This document shows, in pieces, positions 15,353 through 24,718 of a stretch of 38,609 bases of DNA. The stretch spans positions 1-38,609 of the forward strand of contig CAKRAM010000034.1 in the NCBI GenBank assembly GCA_934294965.1, written 5' to 3'. The stretch's first letter is position 1, and every line of letters begins with the position of its first letter. A program made the position numbers and the translations under genes. Under the pieces are notes generated by a model that was not told where the DNA came from, made no database searches, and was given only the letters and a program-made list of their open reading frames with translations. Source of the stretch: an uncultured Clostridia bacterium (GTDB lineage Bacteria > Bacillota > Clostridia > Christensenellales > CAG-314).

Positions 15353-16234
15353 CTAGTCACCTGCATATTCCACAAAAATATCTTCCAGCGACGGCTTAAA
15401 AATCTTAATTTCGTCCGGAGAGTAGCGTATAGTGAACATTGCCATCATAGTGCCGATTTCGCTGGGGTTGACCTGCACCAGAATCTTATTAGGCGCAATA
15501 CGTTGTGCGTTATCGGCAAAATCCGCAACAATTTTGTCGGCATTTGCGCAGGTTATTTCCAACTTGTTTTTTGGATAACCGTCTTTTATTTCCGCAAGAG
15601 AGCCGCTCACGGCGATTTTTCCGTTGGAAAGTATCGCCACGTCGTCGCAAAACTCTTCCACGTAGCCCATTTGGTGACTGCTGAACAAAACAATTTTATC
15701 TTTGGCAATTTCTTCGCGAACGACGGATTTCAGCAGCAGTGCGTTCACAGGGTCCAATCCGGAAAAAGGTTCGTCCAAAACGATGATTTGCGGATCGTGC
15801 GCCAACGCGGTTACAAGTTGAATTTTTTGCTGATTTCCCTTGGAAAGTGTGTCCAACTTTTTGTCGGCGTACTCACTCATTTCCAGTCTGTCCAGCCAAA
15901 AGTCGACGGATTTTGCCGCGTCCTTTTTCTTCATTCCTTTAAGTTCGGCAAAGTACACAAGTTGCTCTTTAACTTTCTTTTTTGGATACAATCCTCTTTC
16001 TTCGGGCAGGTATCCTATTTTCAACTTATCGTGGTCGATAGGCTTGCCGTCAACTAAAATTTCCCCTTCGTCTTGCGGAAAAACGCCCAAAAGCAGGCGG
16101 ATGGTGGTGGTTTTTCCCGCGCCGTTCCTGCCCAGCAGTCCAAAGGCGCGTCCGCTTGTTGCCGTAAACGAAACGCCGTCAAGCACCTGTTTCGCGCCGA
16201 ATTTTTTTGATAGGTTTTTTATTTGAAGTTCCAT
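15353..16234 (-). CDS. ABC exporter ATP-binding protein (NatA-like)
   Basis: A 293-residue ATPase that powers the permease encoded next. The Walker A motif is GRNGAGKTTT (around residue 38), the signature is LSKGNQQKIQLV, and Walker B is IIVLDEPFSGLD, followed by the switch His in LFSSHQMGYVE. A C-terminal extension of about 80 residues, usual for NatA-type and drug-export ATPases, ends in EDIFVEYAGD. It begins 4 bases after the recF stop. The GGAG that would serve as its ribosome binding site lies at the end of recF, so expression is tied to recF. Confidence 0.93.
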   Translation of the reverse strand: MELQIKNLSKKFGAKQVLDGVSFTATSGRAFGLLGRNGAGKTTTIRLLLGVFPQDEGEILVDGKPIDHDKLKIGYLPEERGLYPKKKVKEQLVYFAELKGMKKKDAAKSVDFWLDRLEMSEYADKKLDTLSKGNQQKIQLVTALAHDPQIIVLDEPFSGLDPVNALLLKSVVREEIAKDKIVLFSSHQMGYVEEFCDDVAILSNGKIAVSGSLAEIKDGYPKNKLEITCANADKIVADFADNAQRIAPNKILVQVNPSEIGTMMAMFTIRYSPDEIKIFKPSLEDIFVEYAGD

Positions 16235-16238
16235 ATTT

Positions 16239-17342
16239 TTAACTCCGTTTTGTCACTACTCCGTCTTTTACGTCAAATATCGCGCACTCGGTTTCGGATG
16301 TCAATTCTTTGGGAAGTTCGGTTGCCGACGTCAGCAAAATTTGCAGTCCCTCGTCAAAACGAAGCAGCCGTTTTTGACGGCTTAAGTCTAGTTCGGAAAG
16401 AACGTCGTCCAACAAAAGTACGGGATATTCGCCGATTATTTCCTTAAACACTAACAGTTCGGCAAGTTTAAGCGAAAGCGCCGTGGTGCGTTGTTGCCCC
16501 TGACTGCCGAACGTCCTGACGTCCACGTCGTTGATTTTCAACATAATGTCGTCCCTTTGGCATCCGCAGGAAGTAAAGCGTGCCGCAACGTCTTTTTCAA
16601 AGTTCTCGGTCAGTTTGTTTAGGTAATTTTTGGTAAGTTCGGCAACCGTTTCGCCCTCGATTTGCGTAACGTACTTAACCAAAAGCGATTCTTGGCCGTC
16701 GGAAAGTTGCCTGTGACACTCGTCGGCAAGCGTAACCAATTTTTTGCAAAAGTTTTTGCGTTTGAAAATTATTTTTGCACCCTCTTCGGCAATTTGCTTG
16801 TCCCACACAAAAATGCTTTCTTTAAGTTCGTCGAGAGTTGCCGTCTTCAGCAGGTTGTTGCGTTGCGCCAACACTTTGTTGAACCTTGTAAGGCTGTAAA
16901 AATAGTTTTTATCCGTTTGGCAAAGGTCAATATCCAAAAACCGTCTGCGCTCGGCGGGGGATTGGGAAATTATGCGAATTTCCGTCGGGGAAAAGTACAC
17001 GCAGTTAAAGTATCCCATCAGTTCTCCCGTTTTGGCAATGGGGACGGAATTGACTTGGATTTTTCTCTTTTGCTCGCGGGACAGTTCAAAAGACACGTCA
17101 CCTTCGCCGTATCTGCTGCAAAAATCGACTTTTACGTAGGACTTGTCCTCCGTCCGACAAATCAAATCCTTTTCCTTGTCGGTTCGGGGGCTTTTGCCTA
17201 TGGCGCAAAGGTACACGCTTTCTATCAGGTTGGTTTTGCCTTGAGCGTTGTCTCCCACAAAAATATTAAGCCCTGCCGAAGGGTTTATTTTTTGGCGTTT
17301 CAGGTTGCGATAGCCGGAAACGCTTATTTCCGTGACTTTCAT
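16239..17342 (-). CDS. recF: DNA replication and repair protein RecF
   Basis: A 367-residue SMC-like ATPase that loads RecA at single-strand gaps together with RecO and RecR. It has Walker A FVGDNAQGKTN (residues 28-38), the FSPTEIRIISQSPAERRRFLD segment, the signature FGSQGQQRTTALSLKLAE, and Walker B PVLLLDDVLSELD. Length is standard for RecF when the ATG at 17342 is used. An upstream ATG at 17351 overlaps the -10 box and could not be transcribed. With TATAAT ending 7 bases before the chosen ATG and no ribosome binding site, the mRNA is probably leaderless. Unusually, recF is divergent from gyrB and heads an operon with an ABC exporter. Confidence 0.95.
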   Translation of the reverse strand: MKVTEISVSGYRNLKRQKINPSAGLNIFVGDNAQGKTNLIESVYLCAIGKSPRTDKEKDLICRTEDKSYVKVDFCSRYGEGDVSFELSREQKRKIQVNSVPIAKTGELMGYFNCVYFSPTEIRIISQSPAERRRFLDIDLCQTDKNYFYSLTRFNKVLAQRNNLLKTATLDELKESIFVWDKQIAEEGAKIIFKRKNFCKKLVTLADECHRQLSDGQESLLVKYVTQIEGETVAELTKNYLNKLTENFEKDVAARFTSCGCQRDDIMLKINDVDVRTFGSQGQQRTTALSLKLAELLVFKEIIGEYPVLLLDDVLSELDLSRQKRLLRFDEGLQILLTSATELPKELTSETECAIFDVKDGVVTKRS

Positions 17343-17349
17343 AAATATC

Positions 17350-17378
17350 ATTATAACACACATTATCAAAAATATCAA
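17350..17378 (-). promoter_or_regulatory. recF promoter, TTGATA-17-TATAAT, directly abutting the start codon
   Basis: On the minus strand TTGATA (17373-17378) and TATAAT (17350-17355) have a 17-base spacer. Seven bases separate the -10 box from the recF ATG, so the expected transcription start coincides with the start codon. Confidence 0.8.
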
Positions 17379-17529
17379 TTGTTGTTTCGGCTTGATTGCG
17401 GTTGTTTTCGGCACGCTTTCGGCGCGTATGTGTATCGGCTCGAATTGTCGCACAAATCGGCTTACGATGCGTTCTACGCCGTCAAACGACGATTTTAGAT
17501 AATTTTTGCAATCAAATTGCGTAAAAACC

Positions 17530-17559
17530 TTGTACAACGTTGTTTTTATATGATATAAT
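17530..17559 (+). promoter_or_regulatory. gyrB-gyrA promoter, TTGTAC-18-TATAAT
   Basis: TTGTAC (17530-17535) and TATAAT (17554-17559) have an 18-base spacer. The leader to gyrB is about 63 bases and ends in AAAGGAG before the ATG. Confidence 0.75.
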
Positions 17560-17628
17560 ATATAAAAATAAAAGCAAATTCGCCGCGCGTGGCAAAAAAC
17601 GTCCCGGGCTGCGGCAAAGGAGATTTTT

Positions 17629-19533
17629 ATGGCGGTTAAAAACGTCGAATATTCAGAGGAGCAAATACAGGTCTTGGAAGGGTTGGATCCCGTTCGCAAG
17701 CGCCCCGGCATGTATATCGGTTCTACCGACGTAAAGGGGTTGCATCACCTAGCGGTAGAAATTGTGGATAACTCCATCGACGAAGCCTTGGCAGGATACT
17801 GCAACAACGTCTACGTCACGATAAACGACGACGGCAGCCTTACCGTCGAGGATGACGGCCGCGGCATTCCTTGCGGCATCCACAAAAAGGAAGGCGTTTC
17901 CGCAGTGGAAATTTGCTTGACAAAACTGCACGCCGGTGGAAAGTTCGGCGGTGGCGGATACAAAATCAGCGGCGGTTTGCACGGCGTAGGTCTTTCCTGC
18001 GTAAACGCCTTGTCGGAGTGGCTCAAAGTGGAAGTTTTTCAGGACGGTAGCCATCACTACCAAATGTACCACAGAGGTATTCCGGACGAAAGACTGAAAA
18101 TCATTGGACCTGCCGACCACACCGGAACAAAAGTTACGTTTATGCCGGACGCGGAAATATTCGAAACCACAGAGTGGGAATACGAACGGCTCAAAAATCG
18201 CCTGCGCGAAGTTGCGTATCTCAACAAAGGTATCAACATCGTCCTTAAGGATAATCGCGACAGTCGTCAGCGTTCGGAAACGTTTTGCTACGAAGGCGGT
18301 CTTGCCGAATTCGTGGAAAACTACAACCGCTCCAAAAACGTTATTTTCCCCAGCCCGCTATATATCGACAAGTCGGTAAAGGAAGGGGAAATCGAAGTTG
18401 CAATTCAATTTAACGACAGTTACAACGAAGTGGTTCACGCCTACGCCAACAACATCAACACCGAAGAAGGCGGCGCGCATTTGGACGGTTTCAAAGCAGC
18501 TCTCACAAAGGCAATCAACGACTACGGTCACAAGGTGAACTTGCTCAAAGAGTCCGAAAAACTTTCCGGTGAAGACGTGCGCGAAGGCTTGGTTGCCATT
18601 ATCTCCGTCAAGTTGGAAAATCCTCAATTCGAAGGACAAACCAAAACCAAGTTGGGCAACTCGGAAATGCGCACCGCAGTGGCAAGAGTCGTCGGCGAAG
18701 AACTTGCAACCTTCTTGGAGGAAAACCCCAAAGAGGCAAAGGACTTGGTTCTTAAATCCGTAACGGCACAGCGCGCAAGAGACGCTGCAAGAAAGGCTCG
18801 CGAACTTACTCGTAAGGGCGTATTGGAAAGCGCGTCGCTTCCCGGCAAACTTGCCGACTGTTCGGACAGAGATCCGCTTCACTGCGAAATTTACATCGTC
18901 GAGGGCGACTCGGCAGGCGGCACGGCAAAGCAAGGCCGCGATCGTCGATTCCAAGCAATTTTGCCTTTGCGCGGCAAAATCCTCAACGTGGAAAAGGCTC
19001 GTTTGGCTCGCGCGCTGGAAAACGAAGAAATTCGCTCCATGATAACGGCTTTCGGCTGCGGAATAGGGGACGAATTTGACGAAAGCAAGTTGCGTTATAA
19101 CCGCATAATCTGCATGACCGATGCCGACGTAGACGGCAGTCACATCAGAATTTTGCTTATAACTTTCTTCTTCCGCTTCATGCGCCCGCTTATCGAAAAC
19201 GGCCACGTGTACATCGCTCAACCGCCGTTGTACAAAATTACCAAAAACAAACAGGAGTACTACGCTTTCGACGATGCCGAAAGGGACAGAACTCTTGACG
19301 AAATAGGAACAAAAGGAACGGAAGTATCTCGCTACAAAGGTTTGGGCGAAATGAACGCCGAACAGTTGTGGACCACCACGATGAACCCCGAATCCCGCAC
19401 GATGCTGAAAGTTACAATGGAGGACGCCTACGAAGCCGATGCAATCGTATCGTTGCTTATGGGCGATCAACCGGAACTTCGCCGTGAATTTATCGTGGAA
19501 AACGCAAAACTCGTAGACGAGTTGGACGTATAG
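17629..19533 (+). CDS. gyrB: DNA gyrase subunit B
   Basis: The 634-residue ATPase subunit of DNA gyrase. The GHKL ATPase domain shows EIVDNSIDEALAG, DDGRGIPCGIHKKEG and GGLHGVGLSCVNALS. The transducer contains the QTKTKLGN segment. The TOPRIM domain has YIVEGDSAGG, PLRGKILNVEKAR and the metal-binding DADVDGSHI. The C terminus with RYKGLGEMN binds GyrA. Length is typical of Gram-positive GyrB. AAAGGAG lies at a good distance before ATG 17629. gyrA follows after 10 bases. It is cytoplasmic and essential. Confidence 0.98.
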   Translation: MAVKNVEYSEEQIQVLEGLDPVRKRPGMYIGSTDVKGLHHLAVEIVDNSIDEALAGYCNNVYVTINDDGSLTVEDDGRGIPCGIHKKEGVSAVEICLTKLHAGGKFGGGGYKISGGLHGVGLSCVNALSEWLKVEVFQDGSHHYQMYHRGIPDERLKIIGPADHTGTKVTFMPDAEIFETTEWEYERLKNRLREVAYLNKGINIVLKDNRDSRQRSETFCYEGGLAEFVENYNRSKNVIFPSPLYIDKSVKEGEIEVAIQFNDSYNEVVHAYANNINTEEGGAHLDGFKAALTKAINDYGHKVNLLKESEKLSGEDVREGLVAIISVKLENPQFEGQTKTKLGNSEMRTAVARVVGEELATFLEENPKEAKDLVLKSVTAQRARDAARKARELTRKGVLESASLPGKLADCSDRDPLHCEIYIVEGDSAGGTAKQGRDRRFQAILPLRGKILNVEKARLARALENEEIRSMITAFGCGIGDEFDESKLRYNRIICMTDADVDGSHIRILLITFFFRFMRPLIENGHVYIAQPPLYKITKNKQEYYAFDDAERDRTLDEIGTKGTEVSRYKGLGEMNAEQLWTTTMNPESRTMLKVTMEDAYEADAIVSLLMGDQPELRREFIVENAKLVDELDV

Positions 19534-19543
19534 GAGGCAGGAA

Positions 19544-22081
19544 ATGGCAAACAAGCAAGAATCTCATCACATCGACTACGTTTCCGCTTTGGACAAAACC
19601 AACGTAAAAATCGTCAAGATGGAAGAGGAAATGAAAAAATCATTTATCGCCTACGCAATGGCGGTAAACGTTTCCCGTGCCATTCCGGACGTTCGCGACG
19701 GGCTTAAACCCGTTCACCGCAGAATTTTGTACGCAATGGGCGAACTGAACCTGTTCAACGACAAGCCGTATCGTAAGTGCGCGCGTATCGTCGGTGACGT
19801 TTTGGGTAAGTATCACCCCCACGGCGACAGCGCCGTATACGAAGCCTTGGTGCGTTTGGCACAGGACTTTTCCATTCGTTGCCCGCTTGTCGACGGACAA
19901 GGCAACTTCGGCAGCGTGGACGGCGATCCGCCGGCAGCACAACGTTATACCGAAGCAAGACTCAGCAAAATCGCGTCGGAAATGCTGCGCGATATCGACA
20001 AAAACACAGTCGACTTTTACCCCAACTTCGATAACACCTTGATGCAACCATCGGTGTTGCCCAGCAGATTCCCCAATTTGTTGGTAAACGGCGCGGACGG
20101 TATTGCCGTGGGTATGGCAACCAACATTCCCCCTCATAACCTCGGCGAAGTTATCGACGGCGCAATAGCCGTTATGGAAAATCCGGAAATTACGGTGGAA
20201 GAATTGATGAAAATCATCCCCGCGCCGGACTTCCCGACGGGCGGCATAATGATGGGCAGAGTGGGCGTTCGCAACGCTTATAAAACCGGCAAGGGCAGTA
20301 TTTTGGTACGCGCCAAAACGGAAATAGAGGAGCATAACGGACGTCAACGCATAATCGTTACGGAATTGCCCTATCAGGTAAACAAAGCAAAGTTGGTGGA
20401 ATCGGTCGCTAACATGGTAAAGGACAAGCGTTTGGAGGGCATTGCCGACATTCGCGAAGAAAGCGACCGCCACGGTATGCGTATCGTGTTCGACCTCAAA
20501 CGCGATGCCAACGCGCAAGTGGTGCTAAATTCGCTGTTCAAACAAACTCAATTGCAGGTTTCGGACGGAATCACGCTGTTGGCACTTGCCGACGGCGAAC
20601 CCAAAATTTTGTCGCTTAAAGAAATTTTGAGTTATTACATCGAACACCAAAAAGTTGTCATCAGACGTCGTACCGAGTTTGATTTGGAAAAAGCCGAGGA
20701 CCGCTACCACATAATCGAAGGGTTGGTCATCGCGCTGGACAACCTCGACAGAGTTATTGCCATCAGCAAGCAAAGCCAGGACCAGCAATCCGCAGCCGCC
20801 GCATTGATGGCAGAGTTCGCTTTGTCCGACCGTCAGGTCAACGCCATTTTGGAAATGAAGTTGTCTCGCCTCACTCACTTGGAAGTGGACGCTTTGAAAG
20901 CCGAATTGGCTCAATTGGACGCACTCATCAAGGATTTGAAAGATATCCTTGCCAAACCGGCGCGTATTTGCGAAATCGTCAAAACGGAAATGGGCGAAAT
21001 TCGCGACAAATACGGAGAGCCGCGTAAAACGGAAATTTGCACGGACTATTCGGAAATCGACATCGGCGATCTTATCGAAAAGGAAGACGTCGTTATTTCC
21101 ATGACGCACCTAGGCTACGTAAAACGTTTGCCGGTGTCGGAATATCACACTCAACGCCGTGGAGGAAAGGGCATAACCGCTCACAAACCGCGCGAAGAGG
21201 ACTTTGTAGAGAATATGTTCATAACCAACACACACGACGATTTGCTGTTCTTCACCAATCGCGGCAAGGTGTATTGCATAAAGGGCTACGAAGTTCCCGA
21301 GGCGGAACGCACCGCACGCGGAAGAGCAATCGTAAACCTGTTGCAACTGGATAGCGGCGAAAAAGTCACCGCGGTTATTCCGCGCAAGGAAAACAGTCGC
21401 GGCAACTTGGTTATGGCAACCCGCAACGGACTTATCAAAAAGACCGACCTTCAGGAATTTGAATCCATTCGCAAATCAGGCAAGATTGCAATTTCCTTGC
21501 TGGAAGGCGACGAACTTGTTGGCGTCAGCATGACCACCGGCTACGACGAAATTTTGATGGCAAGCCACGAGGGCAAGTGCATTCGTTTTGCCGAAGAAGA
21601 CGTTCGCGCAATGGGCAGAGAAGCGCAGGGCGTTCGATCCATGAACTTGGACAGCGGCGACTACGTTGTGGATATGGCTGTTGCTCGCAACGGCCTGGAA
21701 GTGCTTACCGTGTCGGAAAACGGCTACGGAAAACGTAGCGATTTGGTAGACTATCGTTTGCAATCGCGCGCCGGCAAGGGCATAAAAGCAGGCGTATTTA
21801 ACGAAAAAACAGGCAAATTGGTAAACCTTAAACTCATCGATCCTGCAAACGACGTTATGCTCATTGCCGACAACGGCGTTGTGATTCGTGTTCGCGCAAA
21901 GGATATTTCCAAAATCGGTCGCGACACGTTGGGCGTAAAAGTTATGAAGTTCAAGGGTGAAGCAAAAGTCGTTTGCGTTTCGGAAAGCCCCGTTTCCGAA
22001 GAGCCTGAAGGCTTCGATGCCGACGGTGAAACGACCGAAGAAAACGTAGTTGCGGAAGCAACCGAAGTTACCTCCGAATAA
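19544..22081 (+). CDS. gyrA: DNA gyrase subunit A
   Basis: The 845-residue breakage-reunion subunit of gyrase. The catalytic tyrosine is Tyr135 in AAQRYTEARL, and the quinolone-resistance region HPHGDSAVYEALVRLAQ is intact. The C-terminal beta-pinwheel starts after residue 510 and carries the GyrA box QRRGGKG (in YHTQRRGGKGITAH), which distinguishes gyrase from topoisomerase IV. The extreme C terminus is an acidic tail rich in Glu and Thr, common in clostridial GyrA. AGGAGG precedes the ATG. A strong terminator follows, yet argS starts only 71 bases later. Confidence 0.98.
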   Translation: MANKQESHHIDYVSALDKTNVKIVKMEEEMKKSFIAYAMAVNVSRAIPDVRDGLKPVHRRILYAMGELNLFNDKPYRKCARIVGDVLGKYHPHGDSAVYEALVRLAQDFSIRCPLVDGQGNFGSVDGDPPAAQRYTEARLSKIASEMLRDIDKNTVDFYPNFDNTLMQPSVLPSRFPNLLVNGADGIAVGMATNIPPHNLGEVIDGAIAVMENPEITVEELMKIIPAPDFPTGGIMMGRVGVRNAYKTGKGSILVRAKTEIEEHNGRQRIIVTELPYQVNKAKLVESVANMVKDKRLEGIADIREESDRHGMRIVFDLKRDANAQVVLNSLFKQTQLQVSDGITLLALADGEPKILSLKEILSYYIEHQKVVIRRRTEFDLEKAEDRYHIIEGLVIALDNLDRVIAISKQSQDQQSAAAALMAEFALSDRQVNAILEMKLSRLTHLEVDALKAELAQLDALIKDLKDILAKPARICEIVKTEMGEIRDKYGEPRKTEICTDYSEIDIGDLIEKEDVVISMTHLGYVKRLPVSEYHTQRRGGKGITAHKPREEDFVENMFITNTHDDLLFFTNRGKVYCIKGYEVPEAERTARGRAIVNLLQLDSGEKVTAVIPRKENSRGNLVMATRNGLIKKTDLQEFESIRKSGKIAISLLEGDELVGVSMTTGYDEILMASHEGKCIRFAEEDVRAMGREAQGVRSMNLDSGDYVVDMAVARNGLEVLTVSENGYGKRSDLVDYRLQSRAGKGIKAGVFNEKTGKLVNLKLIDPANDVMLIADNGVVIRVRAKDISKIGRDTLGVKVMKFKGEAKVVCVSESPVSEEPEGFDADGETTEENVVAEATEVTSE

Positions 22082-22093
22082 CAAACAATAACC

Positions 22094-22128
22094 GCAAACT
22101 GCGAAAACGATTTTCGCAGTTTGCTTTT
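22094..22128 (+). terminator. Intrinsic terminator between gyrA and argS
   Basis: A perfect 14-base stem GCAAACTGCGAAAA / TTTTCGCAGTTTGC with a 3-base loop is followed by TTTT. The U tract is short, so some read-through to argS is plausible. Confidence 0.85.
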
Positions 22129-22152
22129 GTGTAAAAGGAAAAGGACAACACA

Positions 22153-23841
22153 ATGACAGACTACAAAAAACATATAGCGTCGCTCATTTCGACGCTCGTT
22201 CCCGATACGGATACGGAACAATACGTAACCGCCACAGCCGACGACTCTTTCGGAGATTTTACGTTCCCTTGTTTCAGACTTGCCAAAACAATGCGTATGT
22301 CGCCGGTGCAAATTGCTCAAAAACTTGCAAGCGAAGTTAAAATCGACGACGTGGTGGTCAAGGTTGAACCGGTCAACGGCTACTTGAACTTTTTCGTCAA
22401 CAAGGACGCAATGATTGCCGAAACGCTTAACAAGGTGCTGAAAGAAGGGGAAAAATTCGGCAACGACACCGTCGGCAACGGCAAAACCATTTGCATAGAC
22501 TACAGTTCGGTTAACATTTGCAAATCTTTCCACATCGGACACCTTTCCACCACGGCGATAGGCAGCAGTTTGTACAAGCTGTACACCGCTTTGGGATACA
22601 AGGTTATAGGAATAAACCACCTTGGCGACTACGGCACGCAGTTTGGCAATATGATTGTCGCATTCAAGTTGTGGAGCAGCAAGGACGCCGTTTTGAAAAA
22701 CGGAATTTCCGAACTTCAACGCGTGTACGTAAAATTTCACGAGGAAGAAGTGGATCATCCGGAACTTGCCGAGCAGGCGCGCGAGTGGTTCGTTCGCATT
22801 GAAAAAGGCGACGAGGAAGCGCAAAACCTGTTTAAGTTCTTCAAGGAAATCACTCTTGCCGACGTAAAGGAAATCTACGACAGATTGCACGTAACTTTCG
22901 ACAGTTGGAATGGCGAAGCGTTCTTCAACGACAAAATGGACGGTCCGCTTAAACTTTTGCAGGAAAAAGGGCTGATTACCGAAAGTCAGGGCGCAAAAGT
23001 GGTGGATTTGTCTGCATACGACATGCCTCCCTGCCTGCTTGTCAAGTCGGACGGCAGCAGTTTGTACGCAACCCGCGATATTGCCGCGGCAATTTGGCGC
23101 AAAAACGAATATGATTTTGACAAGTGCCTCTATGTTGTTGCATATCAACAAAACTTGCACTTCAAACAGTTCTTCAAAGTGCTGGAACTTGCCGGTTTCC
23201 CTTGGGCAAAGGACCTTGTTCACGTGGCTTACGGTATGGTCAGTTTGGAGGACGGCGCAATGTCCACGCGCAAAGGCAACGTGGTGTTGCTTCGCGACGT
23301 AATCAACAAAGCCGTTGCCAAAGCCGACGAAATCATTGCCGCCAAAAATCCGAATTTGGCAAACCGCGATCAGGTTGCCGAACAAGTCGGTATCGGTGCG
23401 GTGCTGTTTTCGGCATTGGAAAACGCCAAAATCAAGGATATCACTTTCACTTTCGACCGCGTGTTGAACTTTGACGGCGAAACCGCGCCCTACTTGCAAT
23501 ATACCCATGCACGTTGCAACAGTATCATTGCCAAGGCGGGCGATTGCGCAGTCGAGCCTAACCTCGATTGTTTGAACAATGCGGAAACGATTCGTTTGTG
23601 CAAACTGCTTAAGGATTTTCCGACGGTTGTGAAGGACGCCGCATTCAAGTACGAACCGAGCATACTTTCGGCGCATTTGATAGACGTCGCGCAAGCGTTC
23701 AACAAATTTTATATAGAACACCGCGTCATTTGCGACAACCCTGCCGACCAAGCAGCAAGGCTTATGGTTGTGCGCTCGGTGGAAATCGTTCTCAAAAAGG
23801 GACTTGCCCTTTTGGGTATTTCCGCGCCCGACCAAATGTAG
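22153..23841 (+). CDS. argS: Arginine--tRNA ligase
   Basis: The 562-residue class I synthetase that charges tRNA-Arg. The N-terminal additional domain (residues 1-110) is followed by the HIGH motif in SFHIGHLSTT (127-130). The KMSKS-like motif is degenerate, GAMSTRKGNVV, as is usual for many ArgRS. The C-terminal anticodon-binding helical domain includes YLQYTHARCNSII and FNKFYIEHRVI. The site AAAGGAAAAGGAC lies before ATG 22153. No promoter is visible between the gyrA terminator and the gene, so expression may rely on read-through from gyrBA or on a promoter inside gyrA. No T-box leader is seen. Confidence 0.97.
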   Translation: MTDYKKHIASLISTLVPDTDTEQYVTATADDSFGDFTFPCFRLAKTMRMSPVQIAQKLASEVKIDDVVVKVEPVNGYLNFFVNKDAMIAETLNKVLKEGEKFGNDTVGNGKTICIDYSSVNICKSFHIGHLSTTAIGSSLYKLYTALGYKVIGINHLGDYGTQFGNMIVAFKLWSSKDAVLKNGISELQRVYVKFHEEEVDHPELAEQAREWFVRIEKGDEEAQNLFKFFKEITLADVKEIYDRLHVTFDSWNGEAFFNDKMDGPLKLLQEKGLITESQGAKVVDLSAYDMPPCLLVKSDGSSLYATRDIAAAIWRKNEYDFDKCLYVVAYQQNLHFKQFFKVLELAGFPWAKDLVHVAYGMVSLEDGAMSTRKGNVVLLRDVINKAVAKADEIIAAKNPNLANRDQVAEQVGIGAVLFSALENAKIKDITFTFDRVLNFDGETAPYLQYTHARCNSIIAKAGDCAVEPNLDCLNNAETIRLCKLLKDFPTVVKDAAFKYEPSILSAHLIDVAQAFNKFYIEHRVICDNPADQAARLMVVRSVEIVLKKGLALLGISAPDQM

Positions 23842-24004
23842 TCAAATTGCAGTAAACGCGCCAAAGTCATCGCTAAAACGCGTTGCGGCGGCGCAATCGA
23901 AAAAAAATCAACGGACTCGTTGTCTGCATATTTGCGACGGCGAGTTTTTCGACTGATTTGTTGTTTGCAAAAAGTGTACTTTGCAAATATTTAGCGGAGG
24001 AGCA

Positions 24005-24718
24005 ATGCTAAAAATTCAGAACCTCACAAAATACTACGGCGACAAAAAAGCCGTGGACGACCTCACTTTGCACATTGCCTCGGGCGAAATTTTCGGTTTT
24101 ATCGGACATAACGGCGCGGGCAAAACCACAACGTTAAAGTCCGTCGTTGGGATTTTGCAATTTGACCAAGGCGAAATTTATATCGACGGAAAATCCGTCA
24201 AGGAACAACCGTTGGAGTGTAAACGAGTTTTAGCGTACATACCGGACAATCCGGACTTGTACGACTATATGAGCGGCATAAAGTATCTAAACTTTGTTGC
24301 CGACGTTTTCGGCATAAGCGAAGCCGATCGCGCGGAGCGTATTGCACGCTATGCCGACGCGTTTGAACTTACCGACGATTTGGCACAACCCGTTTCCGCC
24401 TATTCTCACGGAATGAAGCAAAAACTGGCAATAATATCCGCGCTTATCCACAATCCCAAACTAATCGTTATGGACGAACCGTTTGTTGGACTTGATCCCA
24501 AAGCGTCGCACCTACTTAAGGGCATCATGCGCGAGCATTGCGACAACGGCGGCGCGATATTCTTTTCCACACACGTTTTGGAAGTTGCCGAAAAACTTTG
24601 CGACAAGGTTGCCATAATAAAATCCGGCAAACTTATCCGTTGCGGCACTATGGACGAGGTCGTCGGCGACGAGACGTTGGAACAGGCATTTTTGCAGTCG
24701 GAGGAAACCGATGTATAA
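24005..24718 (+). CDS. ABC transporter ATP-binding protein
   Basis: A 237-residue ATPase with Walker A GHNGAGKTTT, signature YSHGMKQKLAI and Walker B LIVMDEPFVGLD, followed by the switch-loop His in FFSTHVLEV. It energises the permease encoded next; the genes overlap by 8 bases. The start at 24005 is chosen because GGAGG precedes it, and because it aligns with the usual start MLKIQNLTKYYG. Upstream, at 23964-23987, two TTTGCAAA-like half sites flank AAGTGTAC; this could be an operator or chance. The family exports peptides, antibiotics or ions; the substrate is unknown. Confidence 0.93.
   Translation: MLKIQNLTKYYGDKKAVDDLTLHIASGEIFGFIGHNGAGKTTTLKSVVGILQFDQGEIYIDGKSVKEQPLECKRVLAYIPDNPDLYDYMSGIKYLNFVADVFGISEADRAERIARYADAFELTDDLAQPVSAYSHGMKQKLAIISALIHNPKLIVMDEPFVGLDPKASHLLKGIMREHCDNGGAIFFSTHVLEVAEKLCDKVAIIKSGKLIRCGTMDEVVGDETLEQAFLQSEETDV

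Noticed and set aside
17762..17773. TGTGGATAA resembling a DnaA box, and TTATCCACA near 24443
   Set aside because: Both are single copies inside coding sequence (the first encodes the conserved VDNSID segment of GyrB). There is no cluster of boxes or AT-rich unwinding element, so no replication origin is claimed.
21751..23835. Very long leftward frame (694 codons) opposite gyrA and argS
   Set aside because: Same reason: it spans two well-identified genes, lacks a ribosome binding site and has no known motif.
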